Positions 34,998 to 46,612 are shown, counted from the first letter of the stretch. The stretch: 64,000 bases of DNA from Rathayibacter caricis DSM 15933 (GCF_003044275.1 NZ_PZPL01000001.1:868001-932000); one strand, 5' to 3'. Notes: a model not told the origin generated them from the sequence alone. Program-made: numbers and translations.

Positions 34998-36180
34998 GTG
35001 AGCGAGGGCTGGCGGCCGGCCCTCCGGGTGCAGGCCGCTCTCGTGCAGTCGGGCTGGGTCGGCATCCGGCTGATGATCGGGTACCGGGCCGTCGAGCTCG
35101 GCGCGGACGCGCTCGTGCTCGGTCTCGTCGCCGCGTCGACCGCCGTCCCCGCGCTGATCGGCGCGCTGCCCACCGGCCGGCTCTCGGACAGGGTCGGCGG
35201 CGCGCGGGTCTCGCTCCTCGGGATCGCGGTCTTCGTCCTCGGCCTGGGCCTCCTGGCGCTGCCGGCCGGCGTGCCGGGCCTCCTGGTGGCTGCGGCGGTC
35301 ATCGGACTCGGCAACCTCTTCGTGATGATCGGCCAGCAGACGTTCGTGGCCCACCGCGCGCGCGGAGGCTCGAGCGACAGCGGCTTCGCCACCCTCACCA
35401 CCGCCGCCTCGGTCGGGCAGCTGCTCGGCCCTCCGATCGTGACGCTCGTCGCGGCCCTCGGTGCCGGCGCCGGCGCTGCTCCGAACGCGCTGCTCGGCGC
35501 CGCGGCCTGCGGCGTCCTGGTGCTCGCGGGCCTGGTCGGGAGCCGGCGGCTCCAGCGCGTCGACAGGAGCACGCCCCCGCGGCGGAGTCGTCGGCCGGCC
35601 CGCTCCTGATGCGCGACGTCGCGCGCACCCCGGGCTCCTCCGATCGCTCTCGGTCAGCGCGGCCGTGCTCGTGACGGTCGACCTGCTCTACACCTACATG
35701 CCGCTGTGGGCCACCGAGCAGGGCGTCCCGGCGGTCGCCGTCGGACTGCTGCTCGCCGTCCGAGCGGTCGTCTCGGTGCTCAGCCGGATCGGACTCGGTC
35801 GGCTCGTCTCGGCCCTGGGCCGCAAGACGCTGCTGATCGTGTCGATCACGAGCGGAGTCGCCGCGCTGGTCGCGCTGCCGCTGGTCGACGCGGGCGGAGC
35901 GATCGTGGTGATGATCGGTCTCGGCCTCGCGCTCGGGGTCCCCCAGCCGCTGACGATGGCGTGGGTGGTGCGCCTCACTCCGGAGTCGGTGCACGGCGCC
36001 GCGCTGGGCCTGCGGATGACCGCGAACCGACTCGCGCAGATCGCCCTGCCCGTCGCCATCGGCACGACGGCGGGCTCGCTGGGCTCGGCCGGCGTGTTCT
36101 GGGCGAACGCCGCGGTGCTGGTCGCGGCGGTCGCCGTCACCGCGGGCGCCGACCTCCCGCGGGACCCTCCGCACGACTGA
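34998..36180 (+). pseudogene. Major facilitator superfamily transporter broken by two one-base losses
   Basis: The region 34998-35609 encodes the first six transmembrane helices (including GRLSDRVGGARVSLLGIAVFVLGLGLL) and then stops. Another frame up to 36180 encodes the last six (LLRSLSVSAAVLVTVDLLYTYMPLW onwards). A continuous protein is restored if one C is added to the CCCCC run at 35574-35578 and one G to the GGG run at 35632-35634; the middle then reads STPPAAESSAGPLLMRDVARTPG, a plausible linker. Both changes are homopolymer losses, so assembly error is as likely as true decay. The intact product would be a 12-helix exporter or sugar/acid permease of about 395 aa. Confidence 0.8.
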
Positions 36181-36238
36181 CCGGTGCGCTCCGTGGCGCC
36201 GTGTTACACGACGGATGGCGGGTGGCTGAGCGAACTCC

Positions 36239-36244
36239 TAGGTT
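36239..36244 (+). promoter_or_regulatory. Candidate -10 box of the organosulfur-type operon
   Basis: TAGGTT lies 37 bp before the ATG of the binding-protein gene, giving a leader of about 31 bases with CAGGAG in it. No -35 element or known sulfur-regulator site is recognised. Confidence 0.35.
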
Positions 36245-36281
36245 GGCCGGAGCCGTCCCGCCCCGTCGTTCAGGAGCCCGC

Positions 36282-37904
36282 ATGTTCTCGTCCCCGTCCC
36301 GCTCGCGCCTCGCCGTGGCCGTCGGCGCCGTCCTCGTGGCCGGTCTGCTCGCAGGCTGCACCGCCCAGGCCGCGACCGAGCCCGGCGCCGCCTCCGGCAC
36401 CCCCGTCGAGGGAGGCTCGCTCGTCTTCGCCGACATCGAGCTGCAGACCGACTTCCAGGTGCAGAAGGGCTTCAACTACACGCAGTCGAACGTCTTCCGG
36501 AACATCGCCGACCGTCTGACCGCCTTCGACCCGGAGTCGGGCGAGGTCGTGCCGTGGATCGCCTCCGACTGGAGCATCAACGGCGACAACACCGAGTTCA
36601 CCTTCACGATCCGCCCCGGAGTCACCTTCTCGGACGGCACCCCTCTGGACGCCGCCGCCGTCAAGGCGAACCTCGATCAGCTCGGACTGGGCGACGAGGC
36701 GAAGAAGATCGTCAAGAACCGCGACTTCATCGGCTACGCGAGCTCCGAGGTGACCGGCGAGGACACCGTCGTGGTGCGCCTCTCGGAGCCCAACGCCGAC
36801 TTCCTCAAGGCCACCGCCGCCTCGACCGCGAGCCTCGTCTCGACCTCGACGCTGGCGCTCGACTACGCCGGCCAGGCCGACATCTCGAAGATCGTCGCCT
36901 CCGGCCCGTTCGTCTTCGAGTCGCAGGTGCCCGACCAGGAGATCCGCTTCGCCAAGCGCGAGGACTACGCCTGGCCGTCGTCGATCTCGACCAACCAGGG
37001 CGCCGCGCACCTCGACGAGGTCGTGTTCCGCGCGATCCCCGAGGTGGGTCTGCGGGTCGGAGCCGTCTCCTCCGGACAGGCCGACATCGCCCGCGGCATC
37101 CAGCCGACCGACGAGGCCGCGGCCACCGCCTCCGGCATCGAGCTCGCCGTCGCGCAGGCGCCGGAGCTGACCGCCAACTGGGCCGCCTTCCGCGGGAACG
37201 CGCCCGTCGTCTCGGACCAGGACGTGCGCCGCGCGCTGCAGATCGGCTTCGACCGCGAGGCCCTCAAGGCGACCGTGCTCAGCGACAGCTACCCGCTCTC
37301 GGGATCGGTGCTCAACCGCTCCGCCCCCGGTTTCGTCGACCTCGGCGACGACCTCGCCTACGACGCCGACGAGGCCGAGCGCCTGCTCGACGACGCCGGC
37401 TGGACGGTCGGCTCCGACGGCATCCGCGAGAAGGACGGGCAGCGCCTCGCCCTCTCGGTGGCCGCCAGCCCCCGCAGCGTCGTGATCAAGCCCGCATTCG
37501 AGTTCATCGAGTCGGAGTGGCGCAAGCTCGGCGTCGAGCTCACGAACAACGCGGGCGACAGCGCGATCCTCGCGACCGCCCTGGGCGACCCGTCCTACCC
37601 CGCCATCGGCTCGCGCCAGTTCTACCTCGGCGGCCTCGGCCCGCTGTTCAGCGCCGCCGGCAACACCAACACCTACGTCTCGGACGACGAGCTGAACGCC
37701 CTGTTCGCCACCGAGCGGGCCTCGACCGACCCGGCCGCCCGCGACGCGGTGCTCGCCGACATCCAGGAGCGCCTCGTGCTCGGCACCAACCTGCTCGTCC
37801 CGCTGTGGGACGAGGTGCAGGTGCACGCCGTCGGCCCCGGAGTGAGCGTGACCTTCGACGGCGGCACCGCGCCGCTGCTCCAGGAAGCCTGGATCCAGGA
37901 GTAG
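36282..37904 (+). CDS. Peptide/nickel-type ABC transporter substrate-binding lipoprotein
   Basis: A 540-aa family-5 solute-binding protein (DppA/OppA/NikA fold). The signal ends in lipobox LAGC (about Cys26). SNVFRNIADRLTAFDPESGEVVPWIASDWSINGDNTEFTFTIRPGVTFSDGTPL is the family hallmark. CAGGAG precedes the ATG. It heads a rightward unit of seven tightly spaced genes that ends with flavin monooxygenases, so its ligand is probably an organosulfur compound rather than a peptide (inference). Confidence 0.92.
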   Translation: MFSSPSRSRLAVAVGAVLVAGLLAGCTAQAATEPGAASGTPVEGGSLVFADIELQTDFQVQKGFNYTQSNVFRNIADRLTAFDPESGEVVPWIASDWSINGDNTEFTFTIRPGVTFSDGTPLDAAAVKANLDQLGLGDEAKKIVKNRDFIGYASSEVTGEDTVVVRLSEPNADFLKATAASTASLVSTSTLALDYAGQADISKIVASGPFVFESQVPDQEIRFAKREDYAWPSSISTNQGAAHLDEVVFRAIPEVGLRVGAVSSGQADIARGIQPTDEAAATASGIELAVAQAPELTANWAAFRGNAPVVSDQDVRRALQIGFDREALKATVLSDSYPLSGSVLNRSAPGFVDLGDDLAYDADEAERLLDDAGWTVGSDGIREKDGQRLALSVAASPRSVVIKPAFEFIESEWRKLGVELTNNAGDSAILATALGDPSYPAIGSRQFYLGGLGPLFSAAGNTNTYVSDDELNALFATERASTDPAARDAVLADIQERLVLGTNLLVPLWDEVQVHAVGPGVSVTFDGGTAPLLQEAWIQE

Positions 37905-37909
37905 TCGTC

Positions 37910-38869
37910 GTGCTCCGGTATCTCGCGGGCCGTGCGGGGCAGGCGGTGCTCGTGCTCTGGCTGACCTACACGATCGTGTTCGTCGTCGTGCAGCTGCTGC
38001 CGTCCGACCCCGTCACGATCTTCCTGGCGAGCGACGCCGGAGCCGACCCCGCCCTGATCGCGCAGGTCAGCGCGCTCTACGGCTACGACCAGCCCTGGTA
38101 CCAGCAGTACCTGCTGCAGCTCGCGAACCTGGTGCGCGGCGACTTCGGCTTCTCGCTCTCCTCCGGGCAGCCCGTGCTCACCCGCATCGGCGACGTGGTC
38201 GGGAGCACGGTGGCGCTGGCGTCGACGGGACTGCTCCTGAGCATCGTGATCGCGGTGGCGGTCAGCGCCGCGGCGTTCCTGATCGACTCGCCGCGCCTGA
38301 AGGCCGTGATCGTCGCGGTGCCGTCGCTCTTCAGCTCGGTCCCCGTGTTCTGGCTGGGCATCATCGTGCTGCAGGTCTTCTCGTTCCAGCTCCGGATCCT
38401 GTCGCTGTTCCCCGACGGATCGCTGCTGTCGCTGCTCATCCCGGCGCTGGTCCTGGCGATCCCGGTGTCGGCTCCGATCGCGCAGGTGCTGCTGAGCGGA
38501 GTGGAGCAGGCGTCGGAGCAGGCGTTCGTGAAGACCGCGCGGGCGAAGGGCGCCCGCCCGCTGCGGGTGTTCCTCCGGCACGTGCTCCGCTCGTCGCTGG
38601 GCGCGACCACCGCCGTCATCGGCACGACCCTCGGGATCCTGCTCGCCGGCTCCGTCATCACCGAGACCGTCTTCGCCCGCCCGGGCCTGGGCTCGGTGCT
38701 GCTGAAGGCCGTGATCGCGCAGGACGTGCCGCTGGTGCAGGGCCTGGTCCTGCTGACGACGCTCGTCGTCGTCGTCACCACGCTCGTGCTCGACCTGATC
38801 GCGCCCGCGCTCGACCCCCGCGTGCTGCGCAGCCGCGGGCAGAAGGGACTGGTGCGCCTTGGCGCTTGA
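37910..38869 (+). CDS. Peptide/nickel-type ABC transporter permease (DppB type)
   Basis: A 319-aa membrane protein with six hydrophobic segments. The N-terminus LRYLAGRAGQAVLVLWLTYTIVFVVVQLLPSDP and the EAA loop region QAFVKTARAKGARPLRVFLRHVLRSSL are diagnostic for DppB-like permeases. GTG 37910 follows AGGAG by nine bases. The end overlaps the next gene. Confidence 0.92.
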   Translation: MLRYLAGRAGQAVLVLWLTYTIVFVVVQLLPSDPVTIFLASDAGADPALIAQVSALYGYDQPWYQQYLLQLANLVRGDFGFSLSSGQPVLTRIGDVVGSTVALASTGLLLSIVIAVAVSAAAFLIDSPRLKAVIVAVPSLFSSVPVFWLGIIVLQVFSFQLRILSLFPDGSLLSLLIPALVLAIPVSAPIAQVLLSGVEQASEQAFVKTARAKGARPLRVFLRHVLRSSLGATTAVIGTTLGILLAGSVITETVFARPGLGSVLLKAVIAQDVPLVQGLVLLTTLVVVVTTLVLDLIAPALDPRVLRSRGQKGLVRLGA

Positions 38870-39708
38870 GCTGACCCGCACGGCCGACGACCGCAGGGCC
38901 GGCCTGCTCAGGAGCCTGCCCGCGCCGGGCCCGGCCACGATCCTCTCGGCGGTGCTGATCGTCGTCGTCCTGCTCTGGCTCGTCGCTCCCGGCTGGTTCA
39001 CGTCGGCCGACCCGCTGACCGGCGACTCCGCCCAGGTCTTCCGGCCGCCCAGCGCCGCGCACCCGTTCGGCACCGACCACCTCGGCCGCGACGTGCTCGC
39101 CCGGGTGATCCACGGCACCACCCAGACGGCGCTCACCGCGGGGCTCGCCGTGGTCGTCGGTCTCGTCCTCGGCACACTCGTCGGCATCGCGTCCTCAACT
39201 CTCGGTCCGTGGGCGGAGGCGATCGGGATGCGCGTCATCGACGCCCTCATCGCCCTGCCGGCGTTCATGATCGCGCTGTTCGTCGTCTCGGCCTACGGCG
39301 CCGGACCGGTGTCGCTGGGCATCGGGGTCGGCATCGGCTCGGTCGTGCTGTTCGCCCGGGTGACGCGCGCCGAGATCCTGCGGGTGCGCTCCCTCGACTA
39401 CCTCGAGGCGAGCCTCCTCGCCGGCGCCGGCTACCTGCGCCAGCTCGTCGGGCACGTGCTGCCCGCGATCACCGGGGCGCTCGTGGCCCTCGCCGTCGTC
39501 GACTTCGGAGCGGCGGTGCTGGCCGTCTCGGCCCTGGGCTTCCTCGGCTTCGGCACTCCCCCGCCCACGCCCGAGTGGGGGCTCATCATCGCCGAGGGGC
39601 GCAACTACCTCGCCAACGCGTGGTGGATGACCGCCCTGCCCGGCACCTTCGTCCTCGTCGTCGTCGTCGCCCTCGGCGTGCTCAGCCGCTACCTCGGAAA
39701 GGCGACCC

Positions 39709-39716
<8 letters not shown>
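38859..39716 (+). CDS. Peptide/nickel-type ABC transporter permease (DppC type)
   Basis: A 285-aa permease. FRPPSAAHPFGTDHLGRDVLARVIHGTTQT is the strictly conserved DppC signature after the first membrane segment; the EAA loop is LDYLEASLLAGAGYLRQLVGHVLPAITGAL. The best start is TTG 38859, which overlaps the upstream gene by 11 bp; a GAAGGGA site lies at the right distance. Confidence 0.88.
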
Positions 39717-41345
<1,629 letters not shown>

Positions 41346-41349
<4 letters not shown>

Positions 41350-42743
41350 CCGACGCCCCGAAGCCGCTGCGCTTCTCCGCCTTCGTGATGAACACCGCCT
41401 CCCACATCCAGCACGGCCTGTGGCGGCACCCGGAGGCGCGCCAGCACGAGTTCACGTCGCTCCGGCTCTGGACCGACCTGGCCCGCACCCTCGAGCGCGG
41501 CCGGTTCGACGCGATCTTCTTCGCCGATGTCCTCGGCCTCTACGGTCCCGCCCGCGGCGACTACACCGTGAACGCGCGCGAGGGGCTGCAGTTCCCGAGC
41601 AACGACCCGTCGGTGCTGCTGGGGGCGCTGGCGGCCGTCACCGAGCACCTCGGACTCGTGTTCACCTCCTCCGTGCTGCAGGCGCACCCGTTCGAGTTCG
41701 CCCGGCGCGTGTCGACGCTCGACCACCTCTCGGGCGGCCGCGTCGGCTGGAACGTGGTGACCAGCGCCCAGGAGAGCGCCGCGCGCAACTTCGGCGCCGA
41801 CGGACTCGAGGAGCACGACGAGCGCTACCGCTGGGCCGAGGAGTACCTCGAGGTCGTCTACAAGCTCTGGGAGGGGTCGTGGGACGACGACGCGCTCCGG
41901 CGCGACAAGGCGCTCGGCCACCCGGACGACGCGGTGTTCGCCGACGCGAGCGGGATCCACCGCATCGACCACGTCGGGCAGCGCTACCGCGTGGCCGGCC
42001 CGCACCAGAGCCCGCCGTCGCCGCAGCGCACCCCGGTGATCTTCCAGGCCGGCTCCTCGCCCGCGGGCAGCGCCTTCGCCGCCCGCCACGCGGAGGGCCA
42101 GTTCGTGCTCACCTCCGGACTCGACAAGACCCGGGCGCTGATCGAGCAGACCCGCGCGAAGGTCGCGGCGACGGGCCGCGCTCCCGAGGACCTCGCCTTC
42201 TTCCTCGGCCTCGCCTTCGTCACCGGCGACACCGAGGAGGCGGCGCAGCGGAAGGCGGCCGAGCTCGACGAGTACCTCTCGAGCGACGGCTTCCTGCTGC
42301 ACAGCAACCTCGCCTTCGACCCGGCGACCGGCGAACCGCTCGACCCCGACACTCCGCTCTCGGAGCTCTCCACCGGCACCAACGTGAGCCACCTGCAGTG
42401 GATGCGCGAGCTCTCGCCCGACCCCGACCCGAAGGTGCGCGACCTCGCCACCCTCGCGGCGAAGCTGCGCGGACGGATCGTCGGCACGCCCGAGCAGATC
42501 GCCGACCGCCTCGCCGAGTGGCGCGACGCGGGCATCGACGGGATCAACGTCATCAACTGGACGCTGCCCGGCAGCTTCGAGGAGTTCGTCGACCACGTGA
42601 CCCCGGTCCTGCAGGAGCGCGGGCTCGCTCAGCGCGAGTACGCGCCCGGAACCCTGCGGCAGAAGCTCTTCGGCCGCGATCAGCTGCCGGAGGAGCATCC
42701 CGCCCGGTCCTACCGCGGCGCGTTCGGGGAGGTCGCGCGATGA
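41346..42743 (+). CDS. FMNH2-dependent monooxygenase, NtaA/SnaA/DszA family (first copy)
   Basis: A 465-aa LLM-class enzyme. SAFVMNTASHIQHGLWRHPEARQHEFTSLRLWTDLARTLERGRFDAIFFADVLG and FQAGSSPAGSAFAARHAEGQF are typical of the long NtaA/DszA/SnaA subgroup, which uses FMNH2 supplied by a separate reductase to cleave C-S or C-N bonds. It overlaps the fused ATPase gene and the SfnB-like gene, so all are cotranslated. No flavin reductase gene is within the unit. It is about 60% alike by eye to the copy at 43942. Confidence 0.88.
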
Positions 42744-43945
42744 GTCTCTCGGCCACCGATCTCGAGCGGTTCCGCTCCGTCATCGAGGAGGTCGGACGGG
42801 ACGCTCTCGTCCGCGAGCGGGAGCGGCGCCTGCTGCACCCCGAGATCGCGGCGCTGGTGTCCTCCGGGTTCACCGCGATGCGCGTGCCCGTCGAGTGGGG
42901 CGGCGCCGGAGCGACGCTGCCCGAGCTCTTCGAGCTGCTGGTCGAGCTCGGCGCGGCCGACCCCAACCTCCCGCAGGCGCTGCGCGGCCACTTCGGACTC
43001 GTCGAGCGGTTCCTGGTCGGCGGCACCGAGCGCGACGAGGCGTGGCTCCGGCGCGCGGCGGAGGGGGCGCTGTTCGCCAACTCGCAGGCCGAGAAGGGCT
43101 CCGCGACGACGACGGAGGCGCGGCTGGTCCCAATCGACGGCGGCTGGCGACTCACCGGCCGCAAGTTCTACACGACGGGCACGCTCTACGCCGACTACAC
43201 GTGGACCGGCGCCCTGGACCCGACCGGCGAGCGCTACGGCGCCGTCGTGCCGACCCGGGCCCCGGGCGTCGAGGTGATCGACGACTGGACCGGCTTCGGC
43301 CAGCGCCTCACCGCGAGCGGCACGACCGTGTTCACCGACGTGCCGCTCGACGACGAGCACGTGTACCGCGTGCTGCAGGAGCCCGACTGGTACACGCTCG
43401 ACTTCCGGCTCCTGCTGCACCTGCTGCTCCAGGCGACCATGGCGGGCATCGGCCGGGCGGCCCTCGACGACACGCTGCGCTTCGTCCGGGCGCGCTCGCG
43501 CTCGTTCGGAGTCGCCGGCGAGAGCCTGCCGCGCGAGGACCCGCGGGTGCAGTCGGTCGTCGGCGAGCTGGCCAGCCGCGTCGCCGCGGTGGAAGCGCTC
43601 GTGCACGACGTCGCCCGCGACTACGCCGCCGTGCGCGCCCGCGAGCACGCCGACGAGGCCGAGCGCACCCGCGACTACGTCCGCGTGCAGATCCGGCAGT
43701 TCGAGGCGCAGCAGATCGCCGTGGCCGACATCGTCGCGGTGACCTCCCGCCTGTTCGAGGTGGGCGGCGCCTCCGCGGTGCTGACGGAGTCGGGCCTCGA
43801 CCGGCACTGGCGCAACGCCCGCACCATCGCCTCGCACAACCCGGCGGTGTTCCGTCAGGCGGCGATCGGCGCCTACCTGCTCAACGGCACCGAGCCCGAG
43901 ACCGACTTCCGCAGCACCGTCACCGCGCAGGAGCAGCCCGCATGA
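42740..43945 (+). CDS. Acyl-CoA-dehydrogenase-fold flavin monooxygenase, SfnB/DszC family
   Basis: A 401-aa protein of the acyl-CoA dehydrogenase fold. The active-site base of true dehydrogenases is not evident; the C-terminal LDRHWRNARTIASHNPAVFRQAAIGAYLLNGT is the DszC/SfnB hallmark. These enzymes oxidise sulfur or assist sulfone/sulfonate use during sulfur starvation. RKFYTTGTLYADY and GFGQRLTASGTTVFTDV also fit. Its start overlaps the upstream monooxygenase and its end the downstream one, so the three form one translational block. Confidence 0.87.
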   Translation: MSLSATDLERFRSVIEEVGRDALVRERERRLLHPEIAALVSSGFTAMRVPVEWGGAGATLPELFELLVELGAADPNLPQALRGHFGLVERFLVGGTERDEAWLRRAAEGALFANSQAEKGSATTTEARLVPIDGGWRLTGRKFYTTGTLYADYTWTGALDPTGERYGAVVPTRAPGVEVIDDWTGFGQRLTASGTTVFTDVPLDDEHVYRVLQEPDWYTLDFRLLLHLLLQATMAGIGRAALDDTLRFVRARSRSFGVAGESLPREDPRVQSVVGELASRVAAVEALVHDVARDYAAVRAREHADEAERTRDYVRVQIRQFEAQQIAVADIVAVTSRLFEVGGASAVLTESGLDRHWRNARTIASHNPAVFRQAAIGAYLLNGTEPETDFRSTVTAQEQPA

Positions 43946-45312
43946 CCCGCCCGCCCCGCCCGCTGCTGTTCAACGCCTTCGTCATGAACACGCCGTCGCA
44001 CCTCCACCACGGGCAGTGGCGGCGACCGGAGGCGCGCCACGGGTCGTTCGAGGACCTCGCCTTCTGGGTCGAGACGGCCCGCACCCTCGAGCGCGGCGTG
44101 TTCGACGCGATCTTCTTCGCCGACGTGGTCGGCACCTACGGCGCGGTCGGCGCCTCGCTCGAGGTCAACGCCCGCGAGGGGCTGCAGCTGCCCACCAACG
44201 ATCCGTCGATCCTCCTCGCCGCCCTGATCGGCTCGACCGAGCACCTCGGGCTCGCGATGACGAGCTCGATCCTGCAGGCGCACCCGTTCGAGTTCGCCCG
44301 GCGCATGTCGACCCTCGACCACCTCTCGAAGGGGCGGGTCGCCTGGAACATCGTCACCAGCTACCAGGAGAACGCGGCCCGCAACTTCGGTCTCGACCGG
44401 CTCACCGAGCACGACGCCCGCTACGCGCAGGCCGAGGAGTACCTCGACGTCGTCTACAAGCTCTGGGAGGGGTCCTGGGACGACGACGCCTCGGTCCGCG
44501 ACAAGGCCGGCGCCTTCTCGCGCCCGGAGGCGGTGCACCGCATCGACCACGTCGGCGAGCACTACCGGGTCGAGGGACCGCACCTGTCGGCGCCGTCGCC
44601 GCAGCGCACCCCGTTCCTCTTCCAGGCCGGGTCCTCACCGGCCGGCCGCGCCTTCGCCGCCCGGCACGCCGAGGCGCAGTTCGTCGGCGGATCGACCCTC
44701 GAGCAGACGCGGGAGCTGATCGCGTCGACCCGCGCGCTCACGGAGGCGACCGGGCGCCGCGGCGACGACGTCCTGTTCTTCTCGCCCCTGTCGGTCGTCG
44801 TCGGCAGCACCGAGCGCGAGGCCCGGGAGCGCGAGGCCGAGCTGGACGCCCGGACCAGCGTCGACGCCCACCTGCTGCACGCGGGCCTGAGCGTCGACCA
44901 GGCCGACGGCACCCCGTTCCCGCCGGACACGCGACTGCGCGACATCACGACGAACGGCAACCGCAGCACGCTCGAGTCGATGATCCGGCTGCTGCCCGAG
45001 CGCGACGCGACGGTCGCGGACCTCGCCCGCCTCGCAGTGCGGCGGCACCCGCGCGTGGTGGGCACGCCCGAGCAGATCGCGGACCGGCTCGGAGAGCTGC
45101 GCGACGCGGGCGTGGACGGGATCAACCTGGCGCACTGGACGCTGCCGGACAGCTACGTCGAGTTCGTGGACGAGGTGATGCCGGTGCTGCGCTCGCGCGG
45201 GCTGGCGCGGACGGAGTACTCGCGCGGTGGACTGCGCGAGCGGCTGACGGGGTCGGCGCAGGTGAACCCGCGGCATCCGGCGGCGCGCTACCGCGGCGCG
45301 TTCCGCGACTGA
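43942..45312 (+). CDS. FMNH2-dependent monooxygenase, NtaA/SnaA/DszA family (second copy)
   Basis: A 456-aa paralogue of the enzyme at 41346, sharing MNTPSHLHHGQWRRPEARH, DAIFFADVVG, VYKLWEGSWDDDA and FQAGSSPAGRAFAARHAEAQF. The two copies flank the SfnB-like gene. Differences in the 240-320 region suggest different substrates or sequential steps. The gene ends the seven-gene unit; a weak hairpin (45326-45333 with 45363-45370) follows before the convergent small ORF. Confidence 0.88.
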   Translation: MTRPPRPLLFNAFVMNTPSHLHHGQWRRPEARHGSFEDLAFWVETARTLERGVFDAIFFADVVGTYGAVGASLEVNAREGLQLPTNDPSILLAALIGSTEHLGLAMTSSILQAHPFEFARRMSTLDHLSKGRVAWNIVTSYQENAARNFGLDRLTEHDARYAQAEEYLDVVYKLWEGSWDDDASVRDKAGAFSRPEAVHRIDHVGEHYRVEGPHLSAPSPQRTPFLFQAGSSPAGRAFAARHAEAQFVGGSTLEQTRELIASTRALTEATGRRGDDVLFFSPLSVVVGSTEREAREREAELDARTSVDAHLLHAGLSVDQADGTPFPPDTRLRDITTNGNRSTLESMIRLLPERDATVADLARLAVRRHPRVVGTPEQIADRLGELRDAGVDGINLAHWTLPDSYVEFVDEVMPVLRSRGLARTEYSRGGLRERLTGSAQVNPRHPAARYRGAFRD

Positions 45313-45385
45313 CGGCGGCGGTCGTGCTCCTCCCGACGTCGCGCGTCGTCGACCCGGCGTCCGGAGGAGCGCCTCGCCGCGCCGG

Positions 45386-45589
45386 TCAGCTCGGCGAGGG
45401 GACGACCGGGTGCTCCGGCGGGTCCTGCTCGTCGCCGAGGCGCGCGTCGGCGCCCTCGTCCAGGGCCTCGTCGAGCGCCTCCGGGTCGTCGACCTGCGCC
45501 GGGTCCTCCGGGGGCGCCGGGATCGAGTCGGGGTCGGGGCGGCTGGTGTCGGTGACGTCCTCGGGGGCGTCGAAGCCGAAGCTGCTCAT
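45386..45589 (-). CDS. Small acidic, proline-rich hypothetical protein
   Basis: A 67-aa protein with 20 Asp/Glu and 14 Pro residues and no hydrophobic segment, so it is probably disordered. It is supported as a gene by an excellent AGGAGGAACC ribosome site before the ATG and by a TAGGCT box at 45635-45640 on the minus strand that would give a leader of about 40 bases. No family is recognised. Confidence 0.6.
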   Translation of the reverse strand: MSSFGFDAPEDVTDTSRPDPDSIPAPPEDPAQVDDPEALDEALDEGADARLGDEQDPPEHPVVPSPS

Positions 45590-45712
45590 GGTTCCTCCTC
45601 CGCGGCCCGCACCGGAGGCGGTGCCGCTGTCGGCAGCCTAGGTCGGGCGCGCGAGCCGGTCAGGGCCTTGACGGACGGCGGTCGCCTCACCGGCCGTCCA
45701 TCGAGCCGCGGA

Positions 45713-46612
45713 TCAGTGCACGTACTCCAGCAGGTCGACGCCGAGGGTGCGCATGCCCTCGAGGACCGCGAGGCGGTAGTGGAGCGACGTGTCGTCGAAC
45801 TGCGTCGTCACCGCGTAGGCGGCGGAGGCGCGCGGCCCGCGCAGCACGCCCGTCTCGGCGCGCACGCCGTCGTCGGTGCCGGTGGTGTTGACGAGCAGCA
45901 CGCCGTGGTCGGGGCGGCGGTGCGCGAGCGGGTCGAGGCCGAACGCCGAGGAGACCATCGACAGGTCGGGGTTCAGCGAGAGCCAGCCGATGACGCGCGA
46001 GCTGACCGTCGAGTCGACGATCTCGCCGTTCGCGAGGGTGGCGAGGAGCCAGGTCAGCTCTCGGGCCGAGCCGATCGAGAGCTGCGGAGCGTCGTCGGGG
46101 CCGCGCTCGTCGCGCACGACGTCGAGGAGTGCGGTGCGCGAGAGGCCCAGACCCTCGGCGCGCTCGCGCACGGCGTCGAGGCCGACCCGGCGGAGGAGCA
46201 CGTTCGTCGCGAGGGTGTCGCTCGTCGCTCCGACCAGGGCCGCGAGATCGGCGATCGGGAGGGACGGGACCTGCAGGTGCTGCCAGACGCCGGAACCGGC
46301 GACCGCGTCAGCGGCGGTGCGGTCGAGGAGGCGGAGGTTCTCCTGCGGATCGCTCGCCAGACGGGCCGCGACCTCGACGAGCAGCAGGATCGTGCCGATG
46401 CCGGCCGTCGGCATCGAGACGGAGTCGTCGACGGCGAACAGCGTGCGCCCGGTCGCGAGGTCGACGGCGCAGGCCGAGACGACCACTCCGTCGAGCGCGA
46501 GCCGGCCGAGCGCGTCGAAGCCGCGCTGGAAGTTGTCGCGATCCTCGGAGCCCTTGTGCCGGCCGCGGCGGGCTCGTCGGGTGTCGCGGCGGGTGTCGTG
46601 GGGGATCACCAC
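45713..46612 (-). CDS. Beta-lactamase-fold protein without catalytic residues
   Basis: A 299-aa protein of the class A beta-lactamase/serine-hydrolase fold. No signal peptide is visible, so it is probably cytoplasmic. The region that should hold SxxK reads PTAGIGTILLLVE, with Gly71 and Thr74 instead of Ser and Lys; the SDN motif reads SDTLATN; the KTG motif reads NTTGTDDGVRAETG, with Thr for Lys. All catalytic positions are thus lost while the fold landmarks are kept, pointing to a ligand-binding or regulatory pseudoenzyme. GTG 46612 follows GAGAGGGG. It lies 182 bp downstream of the M13 peptidase gene in the same direction. Confidence 0.78.
   Translation of the reverse strand: MVIPHDTRRDTRRARRGRHKGSEDRDNFQRGFDALGRLALDGVVVSACAVDLATGRTLFAVDDSVSMPTAGIGTILLLVEVAARLASDPQENLRLLDRTAADAVAGSGVWQHLQVPSLPIADLAALVGATSDTLATNVLLRRVGLDAVRERAEGLGLSRTALLDVVRDERGPDDAPQLSIGSARELTWLLATLANGEIVDSTVSSRVIGWLSLNPDLSMVSSAFGLDPLAHRRPDHGVLLVNTTGTDDGVRAETGVLRGPRASAAYAVTTQFDDTSLHYRLAVLEGMRTLGVDLLEYVH

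Noticed and set aside
35609..35700. Separate start (TGATG at 35609) for the second half of the MFS transporter
   Set aside because: That ATG is in a third frame that stops soon after; the second half is reached only by correcting two one-base losses.
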